The notes: a model not told the origin generated them from the sequence alone. Counted from the stretch's first letter, positions 8,006-15,721 are shown. The stretch: 41,268 bases of DNA from Lachnospiraceae bacterium (GCA_009774245.1 VSNM01000051.1:1-41268); one strand, 5' to 3'. Numbers and translations: made by a program.

Positions 8006-8138
8006 AAAATCGTAAGAAAATCCGTAGAAAAAGAGTTGAGTTTTGTGTGAACAAACAAGGAAATAGTGCTCTTGCTTTTGGTACAATGAGTGTACTAAAG
8101 CATGGGCACTTTTGTATGTGCGGGAAAGGAGTTTTCAC
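8006..8138 (+). promoter_or_regulatory. Control region of the ABC exporter (copy B of the duplicated region)
   Basis: It begins 2 bases after the kinase stop and aligns with 6073-6200. The AGAAAA half-sites (8015 and 8026) are again 11 bases apart. The -10 is TACAAT (8082-8087), weaker than the TATAAT of copy A. AAGGAG at 8126-8131 serves ATG 8139. The shared regulator-site spacing and the shared block downstream of the -10 suggest co-regulation of transporter and two-component genes. Confidence 0.65.
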
Positions 8139-9065
8139 ATGGAACTGTTGATTGATAGGGTTTCTAAAATATTTAAGGACAAAAAAGCGGTTGACAACAT
8201 CAGTCTGGAACTGACGCCGGGAGTCTGGGGACTTTTGGGCGCCAACGGAGCGGGTAAGACAACACTGATGCGGATGATTGCCGGGATTATGCGCCCCACC
8301 TCCGGACAGGTGCTGTATGATGGTGTGCCAATCCAGACGCTGGGGGAGGGGTACCGGGATGTCTTCGGTTTTCTGCCTCAGGAGTTTGGTTTTTATCCGG
8401 AATTCACAGTGAAGGATTATCTGGCTTATGTCGCCGCCCTGAAGGGACTGTCTGAGCGGGAGAGCCGGCAAAGAATCCTTGAATTGCTGGAAAGAGTCTC
8501 TCTGACGGATGTCTACAACAAAAAAATCGCCAAACTCTCCGGCGGTATGAAACGCAGGGTGGGAATTGCCCAGGCTCTACTGAATGATCCGGAGGTTTTG
8601 ATTCTGGATGAACCTACTGGGGGACTGGACCCTGGTGAGAGGGTGCGTTTCCGCAATCTGCTGTCGGAGTTTGCCCGCGACCGTATCGTTTTGATATCCA
8701 CCCATATCGTTCCTGATGTGGAGTATATTGCCACCTGTCATGCGATTATCCGGGACGGGAGACTGTTAGCTACAGGGACTACAGAGGAACTGGTCAGACT
8801 GGTGGAGGGGAAGGTATGGAGCTGTACGATTCCCGCGAGAGCCGTGCCGGAATACGAAAGCAGGCTCCAGATCATCAGCCTGCGGAATGAAAACGAGGCG
8901 AAAGTTTCCATCCGCTATCTGGCGGAGCATCCCTGCAATGGCATTTCCGCTCCGTCCGCTCCCCGTCTGGAGGATTTGTATTTATGGCTGTTTCCACAGG
9001 GCAGCGCAGAAAACCGAAAAAAACCGAAAAAAGCTAGTCAGAAAAAAGATAGTCAAAAAAGATAG
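8139..9065 (+). CDS. ABC transporter ATP-binding protein
   Basis: A 308-residue ATPase with Walker A GANGAGKTT (34-42), Q-loop LPQEFGF, signature LSGGMKRR (about 130), Walker B VLILDEPTGGLD (about 152-163) and H-loop STH (about 190). The C-terminal domain ends normally at PRLEDLYLWLF. After that comes an odd Lys-rich tail of about 28 residues encoded by simple repeats. ATG 8139 has AAGGAG 7 bases upstream. The permease follows after 37 bases. The VanRS-like system upstream and the shared control region point to export of, or resistance to, a cell-envelope-active compound (inference). Confidence 0.9.
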   Translation: MELLIDRVSKIFKDKKAVDNISLELTPGVWGLLGANGAGKTTLMRMIAGIMRPTSGQVLYDGVPIQTLGEGYRDVFGFLPQEFGFYPEFTVKDYLAYVAALKGLSERESRQRILELLERVSLTDVYNKKIAKLSGGMKRRVGIAQALLNDPEVLILDEPTGGLDPGERVRFRNLLSEFARDRIVLISTHIVPDVEYIATCHAIIRDGRLLATGTTEELVRLVEGKVWSCTIPARAVPEYESRLQIISLRNENEAKVSIRYLAEHPCNGISAPSAPRLEDLYLWLFPQGSAENRKKPKKASQKKDSQKR

Positions 9066-9086
9066 TCAAAAAAGATAGTCAAAAAA
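9048..9086. repeat. Three perfect 13-bp tandem repeats at the ATPase 3' end
   Basis: The unit GATAGTCAAAAAA occurs three times without change (9048-9060, 9061-9073, 9074-9086), preceded by a degenerate unit at 9034-9047 and two AACCGAAAAA units near 9013-9032. Since 13 is not a multiple of 3, a change in copy number would alter the last codons of the ATPase and its distance to the permease. The array covers the ATPase stop codon (9063-9065). Confidence 0.75.
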
Positions 9087-9102
9087 AGAGAGGTATCCAT
9101 AG

Positions 9103-10350
9103 ATGAAGATTTTATATCTGGAATTAAAACGTGTACTAAAGTCAAAACTTACATGGATTCTGCTGGCGCTGGCGCTCCTGATCTCCATTCTGCTGGCCTG
9201 TCTGCCCACTACCTACTGCTACAGTAATTACACGGACGAGGCCGGAAACGAGGTAAATCTCACCGGACTGGCATCGATTGCCCATGAAAAAGAACGGCAG
9301 GCGGATGCAGCCGGAATCGTTACCCCGGAGCGGGTGCAGGAGGCTGTGGAGACCTATCAGGCCTGTCTTGCTTCCTACGGCGTGACGGAATCCTATGATC
9401 TGCCGGAGGGTGTCTATGAGCGGGAAATCCTCCCCATCGTTCCGCTGCTCCACGGTGTAAAGGAGGCGTTTGCAGATCCGGATACCGGAATGGCTCCTGC
9501 GATTATGGAAATTAACCCCGAGCAGATTGACGATTATTATTCTGTCTGTGATGCCCGTATTACCTCGTTGATGGTGATGGAGCAGCCGGACAGCCCCGCA
9601 GCACAGCGCAAAGCCGTAGAAATGTACCAAAATATAAAAAAACCGTTTGAGGTTTATCCGGGCATGAATTCCACCGTCCTGGACTATCAGAACATCATGG
9701 GTTTTCTAGTGCTGTTGTTTTGTGTGGTCATCGCCGCACCGGTATTCTCCGCCGATTATCAGTCTGGGGCAGATGATATCCTGCGCTGTACCCGGTATGG
9801 AAGAGTCTCGCTTGGTGTCGCCAAACTGTCTGCCGCCCTTTTCATCAGCGGGGCAGCGTTTGTGCTCTGTGCTGCTGCGCACATTCTGGCGGCGGACAGC
9901 CTGTTCGGCTGGGAATGCACTCGGACATCTGTGCAGATGATGTACTCCATTGTAACCCTGGCGGACATGAACATAGGAGGACTCCAGTTCCTTTTTGCCA
10001 TCGCAGGACTGCTTTCCGTTCTGGCTTCCGTGAGCTTTACACTATTTCTCTCCGCCAGATGCAGGACTACTGTGTCATCCCTGGCGTCATCGCTGGCATT
10101 CTGTATTGCGCCGGTGGTCATTTCCATGACGGTGCCGAGGGCGCTCGGTACATGGCTTTGCAGCATCCTGCCCGCCAGCGGAACGAGCATTCAGGCAAGC
10201 GTCCTCTACGCAATTACGGACTTCCAGTTTTTGAATCTGGCGGGGTTGTCCATCTGGACGCCGTATGCCATGATCGGAGCCTGCATGATTGAGATTCCAC
10301 TGTTTGCATTCCTGGCTGTCCGCACTTATTGCAGGCATGCGCTGAATTAA
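9103..10350 (+). CDS. ABC transporter permease
   Basis: A 415-residue membrane protein, the partner of the upstream ATPase. Layout: one N-terminal transmembrane segment (about 12-34), a large extracytoplasmic domain (about 35-190), then a C-terminal block of about five segments starting with NIMGFLVLLFCVVIAAPVF (about 196-214) and ending near residue 405. This one-plus-five layout with a big loop is typical of ABC-2-like permeases in clostridial antimicrobial-peptide or antibiotic-response operons. GAGAGG lies 9 bases before the ATG. The substrate cannot be read from the sequence. Confidence 0.8.
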   Translation: MKILYLELKRVLKSKLTWILLALALLISILLACLPTTYCYSNYTDEAGNEVNLTGLASIAHEKERQADAAGIVTPERVQEAVETYQACLASYGVTESYDLPEGVYEREILPIVPLLHGVKEAFADPDTGMAPAIMEINPEQIDDYYSVCDARITSLMVMEQPDSPAAQRKAVEMYQNIKKPFEVYPGMNSTVLDYQNIMGFLVLLFCVVIAAPVFSADYQSGADDILRCTRYGRVSLGVAKLSAALFISGAAFVLCAAAHILAADSLFGWECTRTSVQMMYSIVTLADMNIGGLQFLFAIAGLLSVLASVSFTLFLSARCRTTVSSLASSLAFCIAPVVISMTVPRALGTWLCSILPASGTSIQASVLYAITDFQFLNLAGLSIWTPYAMIGACMIEIPLFAFLAVRTYCRHALN

Positions 10351-10371
10351 ATACAGTCTAAAAATTTGGGG

Positions 10372-10406
10372 GATGTCCGGGTATGATAAAAATTCGACCG
10401 GACATC
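10372..10406 (+). terminator. Hairpin after the ABC exporter operon
   Basis: GATGTCCGG (10372-10380) and CCGGACATC (10398-10406) form a perfect 9-bp stem with a 17-base A-rich loop. There is no T-run after it, so it is at best a weak terminator. Its right arm touches the start of the promoter module at 10403. Confidence 0.35.
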
Positions 10407-10470
10407 TCACAGCATTTAGAAAACTATTTACGGCAAACAGATTGTCACCGTGTTCTGGAAATGATAAAAT
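10403..10470 (+). promoter_or_regulatory. Promoter module, copy 2 (68 bp, repeated from 846)
   Basis: This aligns ungapped with 846-913 at 54 of 68 positions. The promoter inside is better than in copy 1: -35 TTGTCA (10442-10447), 17-base spacer, -10 TAAAAT (10465-10470). It faces the small gene at 10540, so the module precedes two unrelated genes. Confidence 0.65.
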
Positions 10471-10539
10471 ATAAGTTCACAGGAAAGTCACATAAAAAGA
10501 AAAATCGAGACCGGAGGGAAAAATGAGAGGAGAAAGGTA

Positions 10540-10746
10540 ATGAGTAAATACAACGCATTATGGGAATATGTGCAGAAAAGTGGAAAAGAATCATTTCAGT
10601 TGACCTTTGAGGAGATTCAGGAGATTGCGGGGATACCGATTGACCACTCTTTTTTGAAATACAAGAAGGAATTGACAGATTATGGTTATCAGGTCGGGAA
10701 AATATCCATGAAAGAGCAGACGGTATTTTTTCATAAGGCTGACTGA
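10540..10746 (+). CDS. Small protein of unknown function, DUF7662-like
   Basis: A 68-residue soluble protein beginning MSKYNALWEYVQKSG. The core LTFEEIQEIAGIPIDHSFLKYKK resembles the small clostridial DUF7662-type proteins, in which a helix of the form LTFEEIEEILG is followed by a proline and a basic stretch. That assignment is from memory of the pattern and is not secure. There is a good ribosome binding site (GAGGAGAAAGG) and the promoter module lies about 70 bases upstream. The CHAP-domain gene follows after 48 bases, so the two may be cotranscribed. Confidence 0.6.
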   Translation: MSKYNALWEYVQKSGKESFQLTFEEIQEIAGIPIDHSFLKYKKELTDYGYQVGKISMKEQTVFFHKAD

Positions 10747-10794
10747 TTACCTCCGTTTTCTGGGAAACGAAAATTATAATCGGGGCAGAAAAAT

Positions 10795-11310
10795 ATGTGT
10801 GATAGGAACAAGTTGGCAGCTGTAGCGAGAGAAGAAGCAGAAAAACCATATAGTTATAGTGGAAAATCGGATAATTGCGCGTCCAATATACAGGATATCG
10901 TTGCCCTATTCCCCCAATGGTCTGTAAAAGAGGCGAATGGGCTCTGGTGTGCGGCATTTGTATATCATTGCGTGATATTAGCGGGATTCAAAATTCCTGT
11001 TCGTCCGAAAGAATCTTCCTGTTCCCTGGCGGGTTGTGTAGCCTGGGAAGAGTGGGCGCAAGCAGATAGTCGTATTGAATACCATAGTGGGAATGACAAA
11101 GCTTTTCATCCTGCGGCTGGGGATGTTGTTCTTTTTGACAGGGTATTCAACAACACAGATCATGACCATATTGGGATTGTACTTGAAAATTATGATGATC
11201 ATATTATAACTGCGGAGGGAAATGTAGAAAATGTCTCTCGCATTATAGAACGTAAAAAGAACAGTCATATTCGCGCGTATATTCGTATCCCAGATAATTT
11301 TTTATATTGA
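10795..11310 (+). CDS. CHAP-domain protein (NlpC/P60-like cysteine amidase fold)
   Basis: A 171-residue protein with the catalytic pattern of a CHAP/cysteine peptidase: Cys52 in GLWCAAFVYHC, His125 in DHDHIGIVLE and a third polar residue in TAEGN (141-143). Such enzymes cut peptidoglycan amide bonds or modify proteins. There is no signal peptide or membrane anchor, so it is either cytosolic or exported another way. The ribosome binding site is poor (GGGGC region), and the start at 10795 is the first sensible ATG. Hydrolase class is supported by the residues; the substrate is unknown. Confidence 0.7.
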   Translation: MCDRNKLAAVAREEAEKPYSYSGKSDNCASNIQDIVALFPQWSVKEANGLWCAAFVYHCVILAGFKIPVRPKESSCSLAGCVAWEEWAQADSRIEYHSGNDKAFHPAAGDVVLFDRVFNNTDHDHIGIVLENYDDHIITAEGNVENVSRIIERKKNSHIRAYIRIPDNFLY

Positions 11311-11461
11311 GTTGGAAAAGGGGAGATACATTATATGGATAGGGCTTGGCGACCATTTATTCAATAATACCAGAGATGGCAGTGGCCAAGAACGCTCTGT
11401 CGGAAAGCCATACTGGAACAGCGGATACGGCAGAGTTGTAAGTTGCATGAGGAGGAAAAGA

Positions 11462-12004
11462 ATGATAGGATTAAAGAGAGGAAGTGTGGCGCTTCTATCC
11501 CATCAGGAGGAATGGGATAGAAGCGCCGAAAATGTAATTTTGGAATTGAAGCGGCTTTTCGGAAATGCCGCTGTTGATATCCAGCATGTTGGAAGCACTG
11601 CGATTCGTTCGATTTATGCAAAACCAATTATTGACATTGTGATAGGCCTCCGTGATTTGAATGATATTTCACCTTATATGAAACTGTTGGAAGAACACAG
11701 TTTTATTTTTCGTGGAGAAGATGTTGCCGGGCAAATGCTATTTGTAATGGGTGATTTTGAAAAAGATACGCGTACACATCATATCCATGCAGTCAAATGG
11801 AATGGGACAGAATGGAATAACTATATCAATTTTCGGGATTATCTGAATTGCTATATTGATAAAGCAATGCTATATGATGCCTGCAAGAAAAAACTGGCAC
11901 TGCAATTTTCGAATGACCGAAAAAGCTATACGGAAGGCAAACAGGAATGCATAGAATACCTGCTGAAAGAAGCAGCTGTATGGAGACAGCGGCAGGACAC
12001 ATAA
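11462..12004 (+). CDS. GrpB family protein (UPF0157)
   Basis: A 180-residue protein with the GrpB/UPF0157 hallmark DIQHVGSTAIRSIYAKPIID (about residues 38-57), which belongs to the nucleotidyltransferase superfamily, then HHIHAVKWNG and a final helical segment. Known members are predicted nucleotidyltransferases, with little experimental data. ATG 11462 is chosen because AGGAGG at 11450-11455 lies 6 bases upstream and the family begins exactly there. The same frame stays open back to 11312, but that 150-base stretch shows no family similarity and looks like leader or relic DNA. No clear operon partner is visible. Confidence 0.85.
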   Translation: MIGLKRGSVALLSHQEEWDRSAENVILELKRLFGNAAVDIQHVGSTAIRSIYAKPIIDIVIGLRDLNDISPYMKLLEEHSFIFRGEDVAGQMLFVMGDFEKDTRTHHIHAVKWNGTEWNNYINFRDYLNCYIDKAMLYDACKKKLALQFSNDRKSYTEGKQECIEYLLKEAAVWRQRQDT

Positions 12005-12020
12005 AATAGTGCGTCATATT

Positions 12021-12177
12021 AGGAACTGTCAATAAATAACTCATCAATTTGACTTGTCTAAATGTCCATCTGCGGCATCAGATAATCTTGACGTAGCCCG
12101 CTACGCCTGCGATTATCTTCTTTGCAGCTGAACATTTATACGGCGTCAAATTAACAAGTTATTTCTTGACAATTCCT
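12021..12177. repeat. 157-bp imperfect palindrome (MITE-like), AGGAACTGT family, copy 2
   Basis: The whole block folds on itself. The left end AGGAACTGTCAATAAATAAC pairs with the right end GTTATTTCTTGACAATTCCT, AATTTGAC pairs with GTCAAATT, and the centre is CGTAG..CTACG near 12090-12106. It contains no open frame of note. The terminal motif matches elements at 5335 and 25903. A non-autonomous palindromic element is the best reading; an RNA hairpin role is also possible. Confidence 0.6.
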
Positions 12178-12190
12178 TCCAAAAGAAGTG

Positions 12191-12219
12191 TCGACTTTTG
12201 GACTGATTATTAGTATAAT
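12191..12219 (+). promoter_or_regulatory. Promoter for the DNA glycosylase gene
   Basis: The -35 TCGACT (12191-12196) differs from TTGACT by one base. It is followed by a 17-base spacer and a perfect TATAAT (12214-12219), 39 bases before the start codon. Confidence 0.5.
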
Positions 12220-12258
12220 GATTTATGAAATCAGACATACATATAATGAAGGAGACTT

Positions 12259-12972
12259 ATGACGAATCAAAAATTTTTTTCAGATAATATAAAAGATTGG
12301 CATAAATATTTATCTAAGATTAATCTGACTGTTCCGTCAGGATATCAAATCCTTAATCCATTTGAAGGAACAGAGCAACAAAAAATAAAAGTTCGTGCAG
12401 ACCTTTTTTACCAGCATTTTTATCATGATAAAAATCTAAGAAAAATTATAATAGGAAGTTCCCCGGCCAGGAGAGGTTCAGCGCTTACAGGTATTCCTTT
12501 TGAAGATCCTGATAGGATAGCAAAAATTACAGGAATGAAAACAGAGAATTATCATATTCAAAAAGGTTCAGGCAATTTTTTGGAACGTGTGATGGAAGAA
12601 TTTGGTGGTATAAAAAAATTTTATTCTACATTTTATATGACATTTGTATGTCCCGTTGGAATTGAGAAGAGAAGTGATAAGGGACGGCTAATGAATGTTA
12701 ATTATTATGAAAATAGAAAATTGTTATTGAGTTTACAAACAACAATAATAGAATCTTTGAAAATGCAACTAGATTTTGGAATTGATAATTCAATATGTTA
12801 TTGTATTGGAAGTGGAGAAAATTATAAATATTTAACTCGTTTAAATTCAGAGTTTCGTTTTTTTGAAAGGATTATTCCTTTGGAGCATCCACGATTTATA
12901 ATGCAGTATAATTCGAATGAAATTGAGTTTTATTTAAAAAAATACCTTGATGCATTAATGAGAAAAATATAA
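12259..12972 (+). CDS. SMUG2-type uracil-DNA glycosylase family protein
   Basis: A 237-residue protein of the uracil-DNA glycosylase superfamily, SMUG2 branch. The active-site block IIIGSSPARRGSALTGIPFE (about residues 63-82) and the late EHPRFIMQY motif (about 214-222) are the family signatures. It would excise uracil or other damaged pyrimidines in base-excision repair. The gene is visibly more AT-rich than its neighbours and follows a palindromic element, both suggestive of transfer. AAGGAG lies 5 bases before the ATG. The unknown gene at 12996 follows 23 bases later and may be cotranscribed. Assignment is by motif recognition; activity is untested. Confidence 0.75.
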   Translation: MTNQKFFSDNIKDWHKYLSKINLTVPSGYQILNPFEGTEQQKIKVRADLFYQHFYHDKNLRKIIIGSSPARRGSALTGIPFEDPDRIAKITGMKTENYHIQKGSGNFLERVMEEFGGIKKFYSTFYMTFVCPVGIEKRSDKGRLMNVNYYENRKLLLSLQTTIIESLKMQLDFGIDNSICYCIGSGENYKYLTRLNSEFRFFERIIPLEHPRFIMQYNSNEIEFYLKKYLDALMRKI

Positions 12973-12995
12973 GATAAAAATAGGGAGACGCGATC

Positions 12996-13553
12996 ATGAA
13001 AGAACTGAAAGACGATATCGTCTATAAAATATTGGAGGAAAAGTATGATGAACTGCTCCTGGATTACATATTGCTTGCAGCGGATGGGGAATATAAGGGG
13101 GAGGAATCGCACAAGGAGGCGGTAATCGAGGCGATCGCCTGTATGAGGGGCAGGACGAGAGTCGGGAACCGCTACGACTTTGATCCATTTACGGTAGAGG
13201 AAGATCAAATGAAATGTAATAAGATAGACACAGGCGAGTTCTTTTTTGAGGGAAATAATGGCTGGGTAGTGCCGCCGGAAGAGGTCGGACGCTATCCGTC
13301 CGCTGATAAAATGAATTATTGGTATGCATTTTTTGAGCCGCCGTATCCGATACCCTATACAGTGGAGGATTTCAGAAAGATCAACCAGATGCTGTTTCCA
13401 GTCTCGCAGAGTGATTTGGAGGTCTACAGCTGGAACGATGATTTTTCGGATTATTTCGATGACGGAAAGGAATGGTGGGGGACAGCCATGTGGAGTGTGT
13501 ATGACAGGAGCATGGGGCGGTTTGTTATAATTGGCGCTTCACTGACGGATTGA
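12996..13553 (+). CDS. Hypothetical protein with conserved aromatic C-terminal domain
   Basis: A 185-residue soluble acidic protein. Residues 1-45 form a helical start (ILEEKYDELLLDYILLA) that is duplicated in the scar at 589-676. Residues about 95-185 are rich in Trp, Tyr and Asp (NYWYAFFEPPYPIPYT, SWNDDFSDYF, EWWGTAMWSVYD, FVIIGASLTD), a pattern I associate with small immunity-like or SUKH-adjacent clostridial proteins, without a firm family. No catalytic motif or signal peptide is present. GGGAG lies upstream of ATG 12996. An immunity role is only a guess; no toxin gene is adjacent. Confidence 0.6.
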   Translation: MKELKDDIVYKILEEKYDELLLDYILLAADGEYKGEESHKEAVIEAIACMRGRTRVGNRYDFDPFTVEEDQMKCNKIDTGEFFFEGNNGWVVPPEEVGRYPSADKMNYWYAFFEPPYPIPYTVEDFRKINQMLFPVSQSDLEVYSWNDDFSDYFDDGKEWWGTAMWSVYDRSMGRFVIIGASLTD

Positions 13554-13644
13554 AAATGGAAAAAGTGTAGTTTAGCAACTGTAGAAGCAGGCAAATGTGT
13601 TACTGACGATTGGACATTTTATAAAGGACAAAGGAGCGATCTTT

Positions 13645-14862
13645 GTGGAAAAAAATAGATTCAAAGAGGAACTGTTTACATGTGAGAGGGAAGGGCTGAC
13701 AATCCGCGGAAAGCAGTTTTATCCGGCGGATTTTGCAGCGGACAGAAAGTATCCTGTCGCGGTGGTAAGCCATGGGTTTAAGGGGAACTATACAGATATG
13801 GAGGGCTACTGCAGGGGATTTGCAGGTATAGGCTATGTGGCATTTAGTTTCAGTTTCTGCGGTGGCGGACAGAATGGGGAGCCGGAGGCGTCGAGAAGCG
13901 ACGGAGAGTCCACGGATATGACGGTTTTGACGGAAGTGGAGGATTTGTTGGCAGTGATCCGCTATGCGCAGGGGCTGCCGTATACAGATGCGGACCAGCT
14001 GGCGCTGGCAGGGTACAGTCAGGGTGGTTTTGTGTCAGGGATGGCAGCTGCCCGGTGCGGCGATGCGGTCAGGCGGCTGATTATGATCTCGCCGGCACTG
14101 TGTATTCCAGACCATGCCAGAAGAGGGTGTCTGGGGGGTGCGTCCTACGATCCCGGGAATGTGCCGGAGCTTTTGGATTGCGAAAATACCGTGCTTGGCA
14201 GGAGATTTCATGAAGAGGTGGCCGGCATGGAGCCGTTTCTTGAGCTATCGGCATACCGTGGGAAAGTGCTGCTTATACATGGAACGGCGGACACGATTGT
14301 GCACTACTCTTATGCTGTCCGGGCGCAGGCGGGGTATCAGGAAGGGCAGTGCCATCTGCAGCTGATGAGAAATCAGGGGCATGGATATGATGAGAACCAG
14401 TGTGCAGCCGTGTTTGATTCCATACGGCAGTTTTTGGCGGACAGGGAAGAAATTCTGACGATTCAGGTGTTTATCACACACTGTGACGAGCGCGGCGAAG
14501 GGGAGCAGTGGAAGAATGATGTCTACTTTACGGGGTATTGCGATACAAAATATTTCAGGGGCGTGATCACGCCCGAGGGCTGCGACGCGCAGGAGTACTG
14601 TGCGGAGACGGGCGTAAAGATGCGTGCGGAGTATACGTTGAAGGGGCTTGACGCCTGCGGCGAAAACTGTTCGGTTCACATCGTGAACCAGAGGGCAGGC
14701 GCGGAGTGGAAACCGACAGTACAGACCGACAGCCCGGTGCTTGCGCGGCTGAATGGTGCGGATCTGACTGCAGTGCTCGAAGGCTGGGACGGGGGACTGA
14801 CAGTACGGATTTTTTCAGACAGGAGAACACACTTTTATATGGAAGAAAGAGGGAAAGATTGA
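13645..14862 (+). CDS. Alpha/beta hydrolase with C-terminal DUF3237-like domain
   Basis: A 405-residue two-part enzyme. The alpha/beta hydrolase part (about 10-275) has the oxyanion HGFKG, nucleophile Ser125 in GYSQGG, Asp216 in HGTADTIV and His246 in NQGHGYDE, a complete esterase/peptidase triad. The tail (about 280-400) reads like a small beta-rich DUF3237-type domain (YFTGYCDTKYFRGVITPEG, VHIVNQ). A GTG start at 13645 is chosen for AAGGAG 8 bases upstream; an upstream ATG at 13597 has no such site. The TlpA-like gene begins 1 base after the stop, so they share a transcript. The substrate is unknown; an ester of a small acid is plausible. Confidence 0.8.
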   Translation: MEKNRFKEELFTCEREGLTIRGKQFYPADFAADRKYPVAVVSHGFKGNYTDMEGYCRGFAGIGYVAFSFSFCGGGQNGEPEASRSDGESTDMTVLTEVEDLLAVIRYAQGLPYTDADQLALAGYSQGGFVSGMAAARCGDAVRRLIMISPALCIPDHARRGCLGGASYDPGNVPELLDCENTVLGRRFHEEVAGMEPFLELSAYRGKVLLIHGTADTIVHYSYAVRAQAGYQEGQCHLQLMRNQGHGYDENQCAAVFDSIRQFLADREEILTIQVFITHCDERGEGEQWKNDVYFTGYCDTKYFRGVITPEGCDAQEYCAETGVKMRAEYTLKGLDACGENCSVHIVNQRAGAEWKPTVQTDSPVLARLNGADLTAVLEGWDGGLTVRIFSDRRTHFYMEERGKD

Positions 14863-14863
14863 A

Positions 14864-15490
14864 ATGAGACATAACAATAGACGGGCATGCTGGCTGGGTA
14901 TTTTGCTGGGTGTGGCTCTTTTGGCCGCAGGCTGTGGAAAAACACCTGCAGAAGATACAGAACAGGTGGAAAAATCGAGTGTGGATGCAGCGCAGTCCGA
15001 AGAGAATACAGTAGGGCATGAGGAGGAAGCGGCGGCAGTTGAGACGGGATTTCCGAGCCAGATGCCTTCGTTCACAGCAAAGGATCTGGACGGGAACACC
15101 GTCACGCAGGACATTTTTGGCGAGAAAGACCTGACGGTTGTGAATATATGGGGGACTTTCTGCAATCCGTGCATAGCGGAAATGCCGGAGCTTGGGGAGT
15201 GGGCGGCTTCCATGCCGGACAATGTCCAGCTCGTCGGACTGATCGTGGATATTTCGGGCGACGAGGACACAAGGCACCATGACCTTGCTGTGGAGATCAC
15301 GCAGAGGGCGGGGGCAGAATTTACACACATTATTGCAAATGCCGATTTCAATGCGGTCATGCAATGGATTGTGGGTGTGCCGACGACACTGTTTGTCGAT
15401 AAGGAAGGAAATCTTGTAGGGGAGCCAATCATCGGCGCTGATGTGGACGGATACAAGACATTTGTGGAGGAATATCTAAATGGGCTGTAG
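14864..15490 (+). CDS. TlpA-like thioredoxin-fold lipoprotein
   Basis: A 208-residue extracytoplasmic thiol-disulfide protein. The signal peptide ends in lipobox LAAGC with lipidated Cys24. An acidic linker runs to about residue 60, then a redoxin/TlpA domain with active site WGTFCNPC (Cys100, Cys103) and the cis-proline loop VGVPTTLFVD. It should reduce or exchange disulfides outside the membrane. The gene starts directly after the hydrolase and its end overlaps the CXXC peptide gene by 11 bases, followed by a NapH-like membrane protein. That arrangement suggests electrons are fed to it from the membrane (inference). Confidence 0.85.
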   Translation: MRHNNRRACWLGILLGVALLAAGCGKTPAEDTEQVEKSSVDAAQSEENTVGHEEEAAAVETGFPSQMPSFTAKDLDGNTVTQDIFGEKDLTVVNIWGTFCNPCIAEMPELGEWAASMPDNVQLVGLIVDISGDEDTRHHDLAVEITQRAGAEFTHIIANADFNAVMQWIVGVPTTLFVDKEGNLVGEPIIGADVDGYKTFVEEYLNGL

Positions 15491-15626
15491 GACGAAACAT
15501 ATTGTCAGAATTGCCATCGCGGCAGCCGCCTGTGCGTTCATTGTATATGGAGTCGCGCGGGGGGAAGTGGAGATCGTGCTGAACAAGGCTGTGAATATCT
15601 GTCTTGAGTGCATCGGGCTGGGCTAG
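15480..15626 (+). CDS. CD1871A-type CXXC-motif small membrane protein
   Basis: A 48-residue peptide. ATG 15480 overlaps the last 11 bases of the TlpA-like gene and the TAG stop is at 15624-15626. A basic start (MGCRTKHIVR) is followed by a hydrophobic helix (IAIAAAACAFIVYGVA, residues 11-26), then RGEVEIVLNKAVNICLECIG with a CXXC pair at residues 41 and 44. This layout matches the small family named after Clostridioides difficile CD1871A. It is translationally coupled to the thioredoxin lipoprotein and precedes the NapH-like gene. A thiol relay through the membrane is the natural hypothesis. The stop lies inside the inverted repeat that follows. Confidence 0.8.
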   Translation: MGCRTKHIVRIAIAAAACAFIVYGVARGEVEIVLNKAVNICLECIGLG

Positions 15627-15705
15627 TACAGCGTTGCCCAAATAACAGTGAAAAACAGTGCCTGATATTGGTGTATTCACTGTTATTTGGGCAATGATGT
15701 ACTAG
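15623..15705 (+). repeat. 83-bp near-perfect hairpin between the CXXC and ferredoxin genes
   Basis: The 30-base arms (15623-15652 and 15676-15705) pair at 28 of 30 positions around a 23-base loop. The first arm starts on the stop codon of the CXXC gene. TTTTA follows the second arm, so it might act as an attenuator, an mRNA stabiliser or a partial terminator. Its length also fits a small palindromic insertion. Confidence 0.6.
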
Positions 15706-15721
15706 TTTTAAGGGGGTCATC

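Noticed and set aside
6997..8058. A 353-codon open frame on the minus strand opposite the histidine kinase
   Set aside because: It mirrors the codons of a complete, well-conserved kinase and has no ribosome binding site or recognisable family; it is a shadow frame.
9034..9086. CRISPR array
   Set aside because: The 13-bp units are contiguous, without spacers and inside a coding end; no cas genes are near.
11312..11461. N-terminal extension of the GrpB-family protein
   Set aside because: AGGAGG stands just before ATG 11462, where family similarity starts; the extra 50 codons show none.
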